A stretch of 64,000 nt of DNA from Actinobacillus sp. (GTDB lineage Bacteria; Pseudomonadota; Gammaproteobacteria; Enterobacterales; Pasteurellaceae). The notes below the pieces were generated by a model, which was given only the letters and a program-made list of their open reading frames with translations, was not told where the DNA came from and did not search any database. Position 1 is the stretch's first letter, and each line of letters begins with the position of its first letter. The stretch spans positions 17,391 to 81,390 of the forward strand of contig JAHHQX010000010.1 of assembly GCA_020026155.1 (NCBI GenBank). The letters run 5' to 3'. The position numbers and the translations under genes were made by a program. This document shows, in pieces, positions 8,580 through 17,044 of this stretch.

Positions 8580-10163
8580 TTATAACTGTTTCATTAAGCT
8601 TTGTTGGGCTTCAGCAATCACGTCTTCAATACGTGGTGAACGAGCAACATGGACTTTTTCGAAATATTTTTTAGCGGTTTGCGCGGTACTTTCGCCGATG
8701 CAAAACGCCAGTTTATTTGTGTTATTTTGCTGAATAAAACTTTCTACCGCGGAAGGGCTAAAGAATAAAACAGCATCGATCTCATCTTGCACTTTAGTTG
8801 GGCAAAGATGCGTTTGGTAAACTTCAATTTCTTGTAATTCAATCTCTTTATCAGCAAATTGGCGAGCAATATGACCTAGGCGTTTATTGCCACAAAAATA
8901 AGTGACTTTTTGACTTTCTAGCAAAGGAATAATCGCTTCTGCTAATGCCTGAGAAGATGGGGCAGTCGTTGTCACTTTTCCAAATTTTTCTTCGACTAAT
9001 TTTGTCGTTTCTTCCCCGACACAATATAAATTTTCAAATCGGAGTTGGTCAGCAGCGAAATTATCCAATAAAGCTTGAACTGCATTTTTACTGGTAAAGA
9101 TAACGTGCGGCTGAATAGTTTTAATCACTTCAGGCGCTAGTGTATTTGTTTCAGTTTTAATGAAAGGTTGGCAACTTACTTCAAACTCATCTGAAAAGAG
9201 AGCGCATTGAGCAGGTGTTAAGACTTTGGTAGAAAGCACTTTCACCTTAAACGTTCTACCGTCCATTTGCATAATTTGTTTACCACCTTGTGCGATAACT
9301 TCATCAGCACAACTTTTAGCAATGCTATTTGCCTCAGTAATGGCAACATGGCGATGAACCTCAATTTTCTTGGTACCGTCTTGGCTTAATAAAATTCCTG
9401 TAAAATTGATAGATTGATTATCTTTATCTAATTGAGCCAGCGCGCCGATAGGGGCACTACAACCCCCTTCAAGAAGGTTTAAGAAATCGCGTTCAATGCG
9501 GGAACAAATTTCCGTTTCTTTATGATTGATTTTTTCACACGCCGCCAAAATCGGTAAATTTTCTGCCATTGCGGTAATCATAATGACGCCTTGGGCAGGA
9601 GCAGGAATCATCCAATCTAAATCTAAACTATTTTCTGGACGTAAATTAATTCGTTCTAAACCTGCTGCCGCAAAGATAGCACCGTTCCAGTCATTGGTAG
9701 CGAGTTTATTTAAGCGGGTTTGCACATTACCACGTAAACTTTCAACGTGATGGTGGGGATAGCGGTTTAGCCATTGTGCTTTACGGCGTAAGCTACTGGT
9801 TGCCACAATACCGTGCGTGGCATTAAGAAAATCTAAGTTATCTTTATAAACTAAAATATCATGGAAATTAGCTCGCTCTAAAACGGCAGCTTGCACAATA
9901 CCTTTAGGGAGGATTGTCGGCACATCTTTCATAGAATGTACAGCGATATCAATTTCACCACGTAACATTGCAATGTCTAGATGACGTGTAAAGACGCCAG
10001 TGATGCCTAATTCATATAACGGTTTATCTAAAATCACGTCCCCTGTGGCTTTTAGCGGCACGAGCTCAGTTTTATAACCTAATTGATTTAATTTATTTTG
10101 AACCTGAATCGCTTGCCATAGGGCGAGTTGGCTATCGCGTGTGCCAATTCTAATGGTGTTCAT
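8580..10163 (-). CDS. hemCD: Bifunctional hydroxymethylbilane synthase / uroporphyrinogen-III synthase (HemC-HemD fusion)
   Basis: One 527-codon ORF covers both steps from porphobilinogen to uroporphyrinogen III. Residues 1 to ~300 are HemC: IGTRDSQLALWQA (6-18), HSMKD with the catalytic aspartate D80, SLRRKAQ, and the dipyrromethane-cofactor cysteine C235 in GGCSAPIGA. From ~305 to 527 is HemD: HVIFTSKNAVQALL (353-366), LFFSPSAVESF (466-476) and FCIGESTAQTAKKY (487-500). I see no internal stop or frame change. The HemD part is about 220 residues, slightly short against ~245 for free-standing enzymes. Usually hemC and hemD are separate adjacent genes in gammaproteobacteria. The start overlaps the hemA end by 14 bases. 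Confidence 0.93.
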   Translation of the reverse strand: MNTIRIGTRDSQLALWQAIQVQNKLNQLGYKTELVPLKATGDVILDKPLYELGITGVFTRHLDIAMLRGEIDIAVHSMKDVPTILPKGIVQAAVLERANFHDILVYKDNLDFLNATHGIVATSSLRRKAQWLNRYPHHHVESLRGNVQTRLNKLATNDWNGAIFAAAGLERINLRPENSLDLDWMIPAPAQGVIMITAMAENLPILAACEKINHKETEICSRIERDFLNLLEGGCSAPIGALAQLDKDNQSINFTGILLSQDGTKKIEVHRHVAITEANSIAKSCADEVIAQGGKQIMQMDGRTFKVKVLSTKVLTPAQCALFSDEFEVSCQPFIKTETNTLAPEVIKTIQPHVIFTSKNAVQALLDNFAADQLRFENLYCVGEETTKLVEEKFGKVTTTAPSSQALAEAIIPLLESQKVTYFCGNKRLGHIARQFADKEIELQEIEVYQTHLCPTKVQDEIDAVLFFSPSAVESFIQQNNTNKLAFCIGESTAQTAKKYFEKVHVARSPRIEDVIAEAQQSLMKQL

Positions 10164-11415
10164 AATTAGTAGACTCCGTTAAATTAAAAATATCCTGAAT
10201 AAGTTGTGTACTGCTATCAATTGACGTGTTTGGATCTTTTAAATAGGTGACAAACTGGTTAAGAATTTTTTGAATAATACGTCCAGAAAGTACATTTGCC
10301 TGCTCAGGATTAAAGTTCTCAATATTGCGAGCGGCCCCCGCAATTTCTTTTTGTTGTATATCCGTAAACGCTTGCTTGAGCGCTTGAATAGTTGGAGAAA
10401 GTTTACGTTGTGCAACCCAATCTAAAAATTCTTGTTGATAGTTATCGATAATCTTTTCGACGAGTGGAATTTTGGCTTGACGATTTTCAATGGTGGCATC
10501 AGTAACTTTAGAAAGTGCATCAACATTCATCACGGTAACATTCGGAAACGCTTTTATTTCAGCAGCTACATTTTCTGGTATAGAAAGATCTAAGATAGTA
10601 AGCGATCTGTCGGGAGAAATGAGATCGGGTGTAATAGTCGGTTTATCCGCACCCGTTGATACGATTAAGATATCATTTGCTTGAATTGCATCTGCAAGAT
10701 GACTTTCTTCATGCACGATAAGGCTTGGTAATTCCTCTTGGAATTTTAATGCGGTTGCGTGTGTACGATTGATTAAAGATATTTGGCTATCCGTATGGGT
10801 AAGTAAATGTTTACACGTATTTTTACCAATTTTACCTAGCCCATAAAGTAGGATATTTTTTTCAGAAGTATTTTCAATATTGTCTAACAGATATTTCACG
10901 GCGGCATAGGCAACCGAAGTTGTTCCCATGCTAAATTGGGTACAGGATTTCACTTCTTTGCTAGCTTGAAGAACTGTATTGAATAAACGATCAAGATATA
11001 CGTTTACCGTTCCCATATCGCGGGCTTGTTGAAAGGCAAGTTTTAACTGACCAGCGATTTCGTGATCACCTAAAATTTGACTATTTAAACCAGATGCCGT
11101 ACGGAAAAGATGATTGATTGCTTGAGTATCTTTATGAATGATAGCGACTTCTGAAAATACATCCATTGATCCTTGACAGTGCTTCAATAAAAGATTGATA
11201 AGCTCATAGGGATGATGTGCAAAGCCCATGATCTCGGTACGATTACAAGTTGAAAGTACAAAAAGTGCGTTTAAGCCTAGAGATTTAGCTTCTTTGAGGA
11301 GTGCCTCTTGCGCTGCACTATTTAAGCTAAAACGTCCTCTAATATCAGTATTGGCTTTTTCATAGCTAATCCCGACGTTATAAAGTGCAAGGCTTTTTGC
11401 TGACGTTGGCTGCAT
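10150..11415 (-). CDS. hemA: Glutamyl-tRNA reductase
   Basis: NADPH-dependent reduction of glutamyl-tRNA(Glu) to glutamate 1-semialdehyde, the committed and usually regulated step of tetrapyrrole synthesis. 421 aa from ATG 11415, which has AAAGGA upstream; the frame is open 27 codons further but lacks HemA similarity there. The catalytic cysteine is C57 in STCNRTE, and LGDHEIAGQLK follows near 115. A Rossmann domain lies in the middle and a helical dimerisation tail (about 310-421) follows. First gene of the hem operon, so the promoter must lie in 11416-11690. Confidence 0.96.
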   Translation of the reverse strand: MQPTSAKSLALYNVGISYEKANTDIRGRFSLNSAAQEALLKEAKSLGLNALFVLSTCNRTEIMGFAHHPYELINLLLKHCQGSMDVFSEVAIIHKDTQAINHLFRTASGLNSQILGDHEIAGQLKLAFQQARDMGTVNVYLDRLFNTVLQASKEVKSCTQFSMGTTSVAYAAVKYLLDNIENTSEKNILLYGLGKIGKNTCKHLLTHTDSQISLINRTHATALKFQEELPSLIVHEESHLADAIQANDILIVSTGADKPTITPDLISPDRSLTILDLSIPENVAAEIKAFPNVTVMNVDALSKVTDATIENRQAKIPLVEKIIDNYQQEFLDWVAQRKLSPTIQALKQAFTDIQQKEIAGAARNIENFNPEQANVLSGRIIQKILNQFVTYLKDPNTSIDSSTQLIQDIFNLTESTNYEHH

Positions 11416-11680
11416 AGTCAAATATCCTTTTACAATGGTAACAGTAAGGAAAGTATCCAAAAATAAAGGACTAAAATAGCACCAAAGTAGTTTCATATCA
11501 AACTATTTCTAATGATAATATCTCAAAAGATAAGATTATTTTCTGTAATTAAATTTATAACGATATTTTTTAAAGAAATGCTTTTTGCCATGTTAGTAAA
11601 TAGGGATAGAAAACGTTAATGATTTTATGAAATATCGCTAATCTGTTAAATTTTTTCTAGTTTTTTGAAATAAAGTTGGA

Positions 11681-11686
11681 TATACT
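11681..11686 (+). promoter_or_regulatory. Probable -10 element of rnpB
   Basis: TATACT about 8-10 bases before the predicted 5' end of RNase P RNA. I found no convincing -35 at normal spacing. The 11416-11690 stretch is otherwise AT-rich, gene-free, and must also hold the hemA promoter on the other strand. Confidence 0.4.
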
Positions 11687-11693
11687 GCTAGGT

Positions 11694-12071
<378 letters not shown>

Positions 12072-12134
12072 TTTCTACTTATCAAATCATGTTCAATCAT
12101 CGATATATTGCCTATGTGCAGGGAGAAACGAAAA

Positions 12135-12665
12135 ATGAACAGTGCTTTAATTTTTGTTGTCGGAATCCTTTCAATCCTAGCCGGTATTTTTGCTTTCTTT
12201 GATCCTTTAGCAGCGACTGTTTCTGCAGAGCAACTTGCGGCATGGTTATTCTTATTCGTTGGATTTATGGAAGTTTTCTCAGCTATCCGAGTAAAACATG
12301 TAAAAGGAATTTTCTGGACATTAGTATCAAGTGCAATTATTGCATTGTTGATCGGTGGTTTCTTACTTTTCTGGCCAGTTCAAGGTATTTTAACATTAAC
12401 TATCGCGCTTGCGGTTCTTTTCCTTATCAGCGGTATTGTTAAACTTGCGTATTCATTTATGCTACGTGGTGAAAATTATTTCTGGGCGCATGTCGTTTCA
12501 GGATTAATTTCTATTGCCCTTGCTGCTTTAATTTTTGGATATTTCCCAGAATCTGCCGCTTCTATCCTCGGTATTCTTCTTTCTGTTGAATTACTTTTCA
12601 GTGGCGCATCTTTGGTAATGGTTAGCTTGTTCTTCAAAAAACAAGAAAAATTAGCTAACGTATAG
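12135..12665 (+). CDS. HdeD-family (DUF308) inner membrane protein
   Basis: 176 aa with six hydrophobic segments and almost no extramembrane sequence: the DUF308/HdeD layout of three repeated two-helix units. Start ATG 12135 is preceded by GGGAGAA; a longer reading from 12030 would run into rnpB and is rejected. HdeD in E. coli is linked to acid resistance, but this gene stands alone without other acid-stress genes, so the role is open. A terminator follows. It begins only 63 bases after rnpB, so the RNA's 3' trailer and this gene's leader are shared or adjacent. Confidence 0.8.
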   Translation: MNSALIFVVGILSILAGIFAFFDPLAATVSAEQLAAWLFLFVGFMEVFSAIRVKHVKGIFWTLVSSAIIALLIGGFLLFWPVQGILTLTIALAVLFLISGIVKLAYSFMLRGENYFWAHVVSGLISIALAALIFGYFPESAASILGILLSVELLFSGASLVMVSLFFKKQEKLANV

Positions 12666-12695
12666 AAGAATATCTTGTTTAATCGGACATGAAAT

Positions 12696-12727
12696 AAAAC
12701 AGTCACCCAGCGTGGCTGTTTTTTTAT
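12696..12727 (+). terminator. Intrinsic terminator after the HdeD-like gene
   Basis: AAAACAGTCAC, loop CCAGC, GTGGCTGT and then seven or more T. Confidence 0.85.
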
Positions 12728-12748
12728 AGGTAGAAAAAATGAACAAAA

Positions 12749-12764
12749 AGTGATCTATCTCAAA
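12749..12764 (+). promoter_or_regulatory. CRP/FNR-type site upstream of ompW
   Basis: AGTGATCTATCTCAAA reads as CRP (TGTGA-N6-TCACA) with three outer mismatches, or as FNR (TTGAT-N4-ATCAA) with two. It lies 64-79 bases before the ompW start. ompW is FNR-controlled in E. coli, which makes an FNR reading plausible. Which regulator binds cannot be decided by eye. Confidence 0.45.
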
Positions 12765-12827
12765 TAAAAGATTAATTTATGATCATAAAATGCTTAAAAA
12801 ATACGCTTTATATTTAAGGAGCATTTT

Positions 12828-13469
12828 ATGAAAAAACAACTTGCTACAGTGCTTGCATTATCGTTAGTTTCTAGTAGTGCATTCGCTATCCATTCCGCAG
12901 GGGATGTCTTTGTCCGCACAGGTCCTATCCTCGTAGTACCAAATACAGATACCACCAATCAAGGTAGTAAAAATATAATGCCTTATGATTTTGATGTCAG
13001 TTCTAATGCACAATTAGGGCTGACGGGCACTTATATGGCCACAGATCATATCGGTATCGAACTTTTAGCTGCTACGCCATTTAGCCATGAAATTAAATTA
13101 GCACAATTAGGCGATAAAACGATTGCCAAAACTAAACAACTTCCACCGACCCTCTCTGCACAATGGTATTTTTTAGATTCTGATTCTCCAGCACGCCCTT
13201 ACGTAGGCGTAGGTTTAAACTACACAAAATTTTTCCATGAAAAAGAGAAATTGGATGGTTTAACTGATCTACATCTTAAACAATCTTGGGGACCTGCTGT
13301 GAATGCAGGGTTAGATATTGGCATTACCGATAATTTATTCTTTAATACTTCTCTTTGGTATGCACGTATTAAATCCAAAGTAACCTTTAAGCTTGCTGGA
13401 CAAGATCAGAAAGCCGATGTGAAACTAAATCCGATGATTTTCTTCATGGGGGTAGGTTACCGCTTCTAA
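12828..13469 (+). CDS. ompW: OmpW family outer membrane protein
   Basis: Eight-stranded outer membrane beta-barrel with a narrow hydrophobic channel. 213 aa with a signal peptide (1-20, cleaved after SSAFA). The mature start HSAGDVFVRTGPILVVPN is the OmpW hallmark; alternating strands follow and the chain ends in the barrel-sorting phenylalanine (GVGYRF). AAGGAG precedes the start. The promoter region carries a CRP/FNR-like site. Confidence 0.9.
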   Translation: MKKQLATVLALSLVSSSAFAIHSAGDVFVRTGPILVVPNTDTTNQGSKNIMPYDFDVSSNAQLGLTGTYMATDHIGIELLAATPFSHEIKLAQLGDKTIAKTKQLPPTLSAQWYFLDSDSPARPYVGVGLNYTKFFHEKEKLDGLTDLHLKQSWGPAVNAGLDIGITDNLFFNTSLWYARIKSKVTFKLAGQDQKADVKLNPMIFFMGVGYRF

Positions 13470-13561
13470 AGTTGACATATTTCTTCAACAATTTCCGCCA
13501 CATTTGTGGCGATTTTTTTATATAAAGCGTCATTTTTATTCGCTTTTATAAAAAAATCCTG

Positions 13562-13567
13562 TATAAT
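13562..13567 (+). promoter_or_regulatory. Probable -10 element of rplM-rpsI
   Basis: Consensus TATAAT, about 140 bases before rplM. The -35 is weak (TTCGCT at 17 bp). It would give a leader RNA of roughly 130 nt, long enough to hold the hairpins at 13622-13672. Confidence 0.55.
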
Positions 13568-13621
13568 CGCAAAACCCTGTTGATGAGCGGATTCCCACCG
13601 CTCATTATTTTTTGTTATGAA

Positions 13622-13672
13622 ACACTCGAAGGGGTGTGGTGATAACATTGGTTGTGTTTGAAGTTCAAACAC
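13622..13672 (+). promoter_or_regulatory. Structured mRNA leader of rplM (candidate L13 autoregulatory site)
   Basis: Two hairpins lie in the rplM leader. The first is ACACTC-GAAG-GGGTGT (13622-13637). The second is GTGTTTG-AAGTT-CAAACAC (13654-13672), a perfect 7-bp stem. In E. coli, L13 represses its own rplM-rpsI mRNA through the leader; that this leader does the same is inference. Confidence 0.5.
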
Positions 13673-13705
13673 TGGGTTTAAAATAAAAATTATTGGTATT
13701 TATTA

Positions 13706-14134
13706 ATGAAAACTTTTGTAGCAAAACCAGAGACAGTAAAACGTGACTGGTACGTAGTAGATGCATCAGGTAAAACTCTTGGTCGTCTAGCAACTGAAAT
13801 TGCGCGTCGTTTACGCGGTAAACATAAAGCAGAATACACACCACACGTTGACACTGGTGATTACATTGTTGTTATCAACGCTGAAAAAGTTGTGGTAACA
13901 GGTAAAAAAGCCACTGATAAATTATATTACTGGCACACTGGTTATGTTGGTGGAATCAAACAAGCGACTTTCACTGAAATGCTTCAACGCCGTCCTGAAT
14001 CTGTGATTGAAATTGCGGTAAAAGGTATGTTGCCAAAAGGTCCATTAGGCCGTGCAATGTATCGTAAAATGAAAGTGTATGCGGGTGACAAACATGAACA
14101 CGCAGCACAACAACCACAAGTTTTAGATATTTAA
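13706..14134 (+). CDS. rplM: 50S ribosomal protein L13
   Basis: 142 aa, the standard length. It begins MKTFVAKPETVKRDWYVVDA and contains LGRLATEIARRLRGK and the PKGPLGRAMYRKMKVYAG block. An early assembly protein of the large subunit. First gene of the conserved rplM-rpsI pair; rpsI starts 17 bases later. Confidence 0.99.
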   Translation: MKTFVAKPETVKRDWYVVDASGKTLGRLATEIARRLRGKHKAEYTPHVDTGDYIVVINAEKVVVTGKKATDKLYYWHTGYVGGIKQATFTEMLQRRPESVIEIAVKGMLPKGPLGRAMYRKMKVYAGDKHEHAAQQPQVLDI

Positions 14135-14150
14135 TCACGAGGTAATAAAA

Positions 14151-14543
14151 ATGGCAGAGAATCAATACTACGGCACAGGTCGCCGCAAAAGCTCTTCAGC
14201 TCGTGTATTCGTTAAAGCGGGCAGTGGTAAAATGACAATCAACGGCCGTTCATTAGATGTTTACTTCGGTCGTGATACAGCTCGTATGGTAGTAATGCAA
14301 CCATTAGAGTTAGTTGAATTAGCAGACAAATTAGACTTATACATCACTGTAACTGGTGGTGGTATTTCTGGTCAAGCAGGTGCGATCCGTTTAGGTATCA
14401 CACGTGCATTAATGGAATACGATGAAACTCTACGCCCTGCATTACGTGCAGCTGGCTTCGTTACTCGTGATGCTCGTCACGTTGAACGTAAAAAAGTGGG
14501 TTTACGCAAAGCACGTCGTCGTCCACAATTCTCAAAACGTTAA
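14151..14543 (+). CDS. rpsI: 30S ribosomal protein S9
   Basis: 130 aa. It starts with YYGTGRRKSSSARVF and ends with the conserved KARRRPQFSKR tail whose last arginine reaches the P-site tRNA. GAGGT ribosome binding site. A strong terminator follows. Confidence 0.99.
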   Translation: MAENQYYGTGRRKSSSARVFVKAGSGKMTINGRSLDVYFGRDTARMVVMQPLELVELADKLDLYITVTGGGISGQAGAIRLGITRALMEYDETLRPALRAAGFVTRDARHVERKKVGLRKARRRPQFSKR

Positions 14544-14564
14544 TTTCAACGTCACTTTATCAGG

Positions 14565-14598
14565 AAATTGCAAGCCATTTGGCTTGCAATTTTTTTTT
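14565..14598 (+). terminator. Intrinsic terminator of rplM-rpsI
   Basis: AAATTGCAAGCC, loop ATTT, GGCTTGCAATTT and a T run. A 12-bp stem. Confidence 0.93.
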
Positions 14599-14612
14599 GC
14601 TTGAAAAAAGAG

Positions 14613-14657
14613 ATACGCCCCGATTTTCGATAAATTTTATGGAAAATCGGGGCGTAT
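14613..14657. repeat. Inverted pair of the 25-bp dispersed repeat (terminator-like)
   Basis: ATACGCCCCGATTTTC (14613-14628) and its exact reverse complement (14642-14657) flank 13 AT-rich bases. It lies between convergent rpsI and folD and probably terminates folD. Each arm plus tail is one repeat copy. Confidence 0.88.
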
Positions 14658-14669
14658 TTTATTTTTGAA

Positions 14670-15530
14670 TTAAGCTAAACCGAGGTGTTTTTCATATGCT
14701 TGTAACGTATTTGCCATTAGCATGGCAATTGTCATAGGACCTACACCACCTGGAACAGGGGTAATAAAGTCTGCACGCTGAGAGGCTTCTTCAAAATCGA
14801 CATCTCCAACAAGTTTACCGTTAACGCGATTAATACCTACATCTATTACAATAGCGCCATCTTTAATCCATTCACCTGGAATAAAATGAGGTTTACCTAC
14901 CGCGACAATGACAATATCCGCTTGTTTAACATGTGAAGCCAAATCAACAGTAGCACTATGTGTCATCGTGACCGTACATTTTGCTGCGAGAAGTTCTAAT
15001 GCCATAGGGCGACCAACAATTTTAGAGGTACCCACTATTACTGCATGTTTACCCCGTAATTCAACACCCGTTTCTTCTAAAAGTTTCATCACCCCATAAG
15101 GTGTACAGGAGCGAAGGGTAGGGATGCCTTGACAAAGGCGACCCACATTATAGGGATGGAAGCCATCTACGTCTTTGTCGGGCGTGATGCGCTCGGTAAC
15201 TTTTGTGGTATCAATATGTGGTGGGAGAGGTAATTGCACCAAAATCCCATCAATTGAATCATCTGCATTTAATTCATCAATTAGGCAGAGTAATTCTGTT
15301 TCCGTAGTGGTTGCTGGTAAATGGTGAGAGATAGAACGGATATTAAGTGCCCCACAGCTGCGTTGTTTATTGCGGACGTACACTTGTGAAGCGGGATCTT
15401 CACCAACAAGAATAACGGCAAGAGAGGGTTGTCTTAAATTTTGTGCAGTATAGTTTTGAATTTTTTGATGTAATTGATGTTTTATTTTAGTACTTAAATC
15501 AGTACCTGATAGAATTTTTGCCGTCATCAT
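14670..15530 (-). CDS. folD: Bifunctional methylene-THF dehydrogenase / methenyl-THF cyclohydrolase
   Basis: Interconverts 5,10-methylene-, methenyl- and 10-formyl-tetrahydrofolate. 286 aa. Active-site Y51 and K55 lie in YVRNK, then VQLPLP and the NADP-binding PGGVGPMT near the end. It may start at the second of two adjacent methionines. It is monocistronic, with the repeat-pair hairpin at its end. Confidence 0.97.
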   Translation of the reverse strand: MMTAKILSGTDLSTKIKHQLHQKIQNYTAQNLRQPSLAVILVGEDPASQVYVRNKQRSCGALNIRSISHHLPATTTETELLCLIDELNADDSIDGILVQLPLPPHIDTTKVTERITPDKDVDGFHPYNVGRLCQGIPTLRSCTPYGVMKLLEETGVELRGKHAVIVGTSKIVGRPMALELLAAKCTVTMTHSATVDLASHVKQADIVIVAVGKPHFIPGEWIKDGAIVIDVGINRVNGKLVGDVDFEEASQRADFITPVPGGVGPMTIAMLMANTLQAYEKHLGLA

Positions 15531-15659
15531 GATCCCCTTATTTCCTTGATTAGGAAAATTTATCTCAGAAAAAGGAAATTATTCTCGCAGAAAAAAAATG
15601 AAAAAGTAAGCACTTTTGCTAGAAAATTAGTCACTTAAACGCATAAATAAAAAAAAAGT

Positions 15660-15687
15660 TTGACTACAAGAAAAAGAAAACTATAAT
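15660..15687 (+). promoter_or_regulatory. Promoter of tRNA-Pro / tRNA-Arg
   Basis: TTGACT, 16-bp spacer, TATAAT; the -10 ends 13 bases before the mature tRNA-Pro. Confidence 0.85.
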
Positions 15688-15700
15688 GCAAAACACTTAT

Positions 15701-15777
15701 CGGCGAGTAGCGCAGCTTGGTAGCGCAACTGGTTTGGGACCAGTGGGTCGTAGGTTCAAATCCTATCTCGCCGACCA
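15701..15777 (+). tRNA. tRNA-Pro (anticodon TGG)
   Basis: A 77-nt cloverleaf with encoded CCA. Acceptor CGGCGAG pairs with CTCGCCG; anticodon stem CTGGT/ACCAG with loop TTTGGGA; T arm GGTTCAAATCC. Paired with tRNA-Arg 22 bases downstream. Confidence 0.97.
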
Positions 15778-15799
15778 CTTCTTCTTATCCATTTGAAAT

Positions 15800-15876
15800 G
15801 CGCCCTTAGCTCAGTTGGATAGAGCAACGGCCTTCTAAGCCGTAGGTCATTGGTTCGAATCCAATAGGGCGTGCCA
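15800..15876 (+). tRNA. tRNA-Arg (anticodon TCT)
   Basis: 77 nt with encoded CCA. Acceptor GCGCCCT pairs with AGGGCGT; anticodon loop CTTCTAA inside ACGGC/GCCGT; T arm GGTTCGAATCC. Reads AGA/AGG codons. Probably transcribed with tRNA-Pro. Confidence 0.97.
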
Positions 15877-16018
15877 TTATATAATTTCTTTTCTTCTTTT
15901 AATAAATATCTTAATTAAATTTCTTTAGAATGTGATCTGTATTGTTTCATCATGACTATTGTTTTTGTAGAATTTCAGTATTTACTCTTTAATTTTTCAT
16001 AAACAATAGGAGATGAAT

Positions 16019-16723
16019 ATGACTTCCCCTACATCCTCAAATTTATTTACTCTACAAGGCATTAAACAAGAATTTTTTGGAGGGTGGAAACCTTTTGAAG
16101 TGGTTTGGTTAGCCCTCTTTCTTATTGCTCAAATTTGGGCGTATTGCGTCGCCCCTGACTCTGTCCTAGGTATGATCTCAGGGATATCTGGCATCTTATG
16201 CGTAGTTTTCGTAGGAAAAGGAAAAATTAGTAATTATCTGTTTGGGATTATCTTTGCATATAGCTATTTTTATATGGCATGGGAAAGCAAATTTTATGGT
16301 GAAATGAGTACAGCACTTTTCGTGTATATTCCTGCCCAATTTATTGGCTATTTTATGTGGAAACAAAATATGGTCAATGAGCAAGATGGAGAGTTGGTGA
16401 AATCCAAGATGTTGACTTTACGCGGTTGGGTTGCACTTACCATTAGTGTTGTAGTTGCGACGATCGCTTTTTATTTATTTTTAAGTACGACTGATGGACA
16501 TTCGATTGGGTTGGATGGGTTGACAACGGTTCTTGTGATCGCAGCACAGATCTTAATGATTTATCGTTACAGCGAACAATGGCTATTATGGATTTTGATT
16601 AATATTCTTTCTATTGCATTATGGGCAAATACGCCATCCATGTATATTATGTATAGTGCTTATTTATTAAATTCGTTATATGGATATGTAAACTGGCGAA
16701 ACCTTGCTAAGCAAGGATTATAA
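16019..16723 (+). CDS. pnuC: Nicotinamide riboside transporter PnuC
   Basis: Inner membrane carrier that takes up nicotinamide riboside for NAD synthesis, central to V-factor use in Pasteurellaceae. 234 aa from ATG 16019: AGGAG lies 6 bases upstream of it but abuts the alternative ATG at 16013. About seven hydrophobic helices. PnuC-type segments are GKISNYLFGIIFAYSYF, the IPAQFIGYFMWKQN motif (about 108-121) and SEQWLLWI. It stands alone between tRNA genes; no nadR or nadV is in the window. Confidence 0.93.
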   Translation: MTSPTSSNLFTLQGIKQEFFGGWKPFEVVWLALFLIAQIWAYCVAPDSVLGMISGISGILCVVFVGKGKISNYLFGIIFAYSYFYMAWESKFYGEMSTALFVYIPAQFIGYFMWKQNMVNEQDGELVKSKMLTLRGWVALTISVVVATIAFYLFLSTTDGHSIGLDGLTTVLVIAAQILMIYRYSEQWLLWILINILSIALWANTPSMYIMYSAYLLNSLYGYVNWRNLAKQGL

Positions 16724-16781
16724 TGATTTGAAATTATTATGGATAAATAAGATAAGTTGCGAGTCAGTACGAGGCTGTAAT

Positions 16782-16858
<77 letters not shown>

Positions 16859-17044
16859 TCAGATGGTTGTTAATATACCTGATTATTTTTGTAAAGCAAG
16901 TGTTAAAATAGCTAAAATGCACTGAGTGCTATAAAAATAGGCATATTAACCCTGATGAGTAGCGATATTTTCTTGTTTTTATAATGATTTTGTAACAAAT
17001 TTTTGCTAGTTTATGGAAATTTTTAGAATGAAAGGATAATTAGA

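Noticed and set aside
11505..11530. Fur-like sequence (TAATGATAATATC) upstream of hemA
   Set aside because: Only one half-site fits; the other half does not match. Too weak to claim, although iron control of the hem operon would be sensible.
13466..13672. Small ORF opposite the rplM leader
   Set aside because: It overlaps the hairpins and promoter of rplM, with no recognisable family or ribosome binding site.
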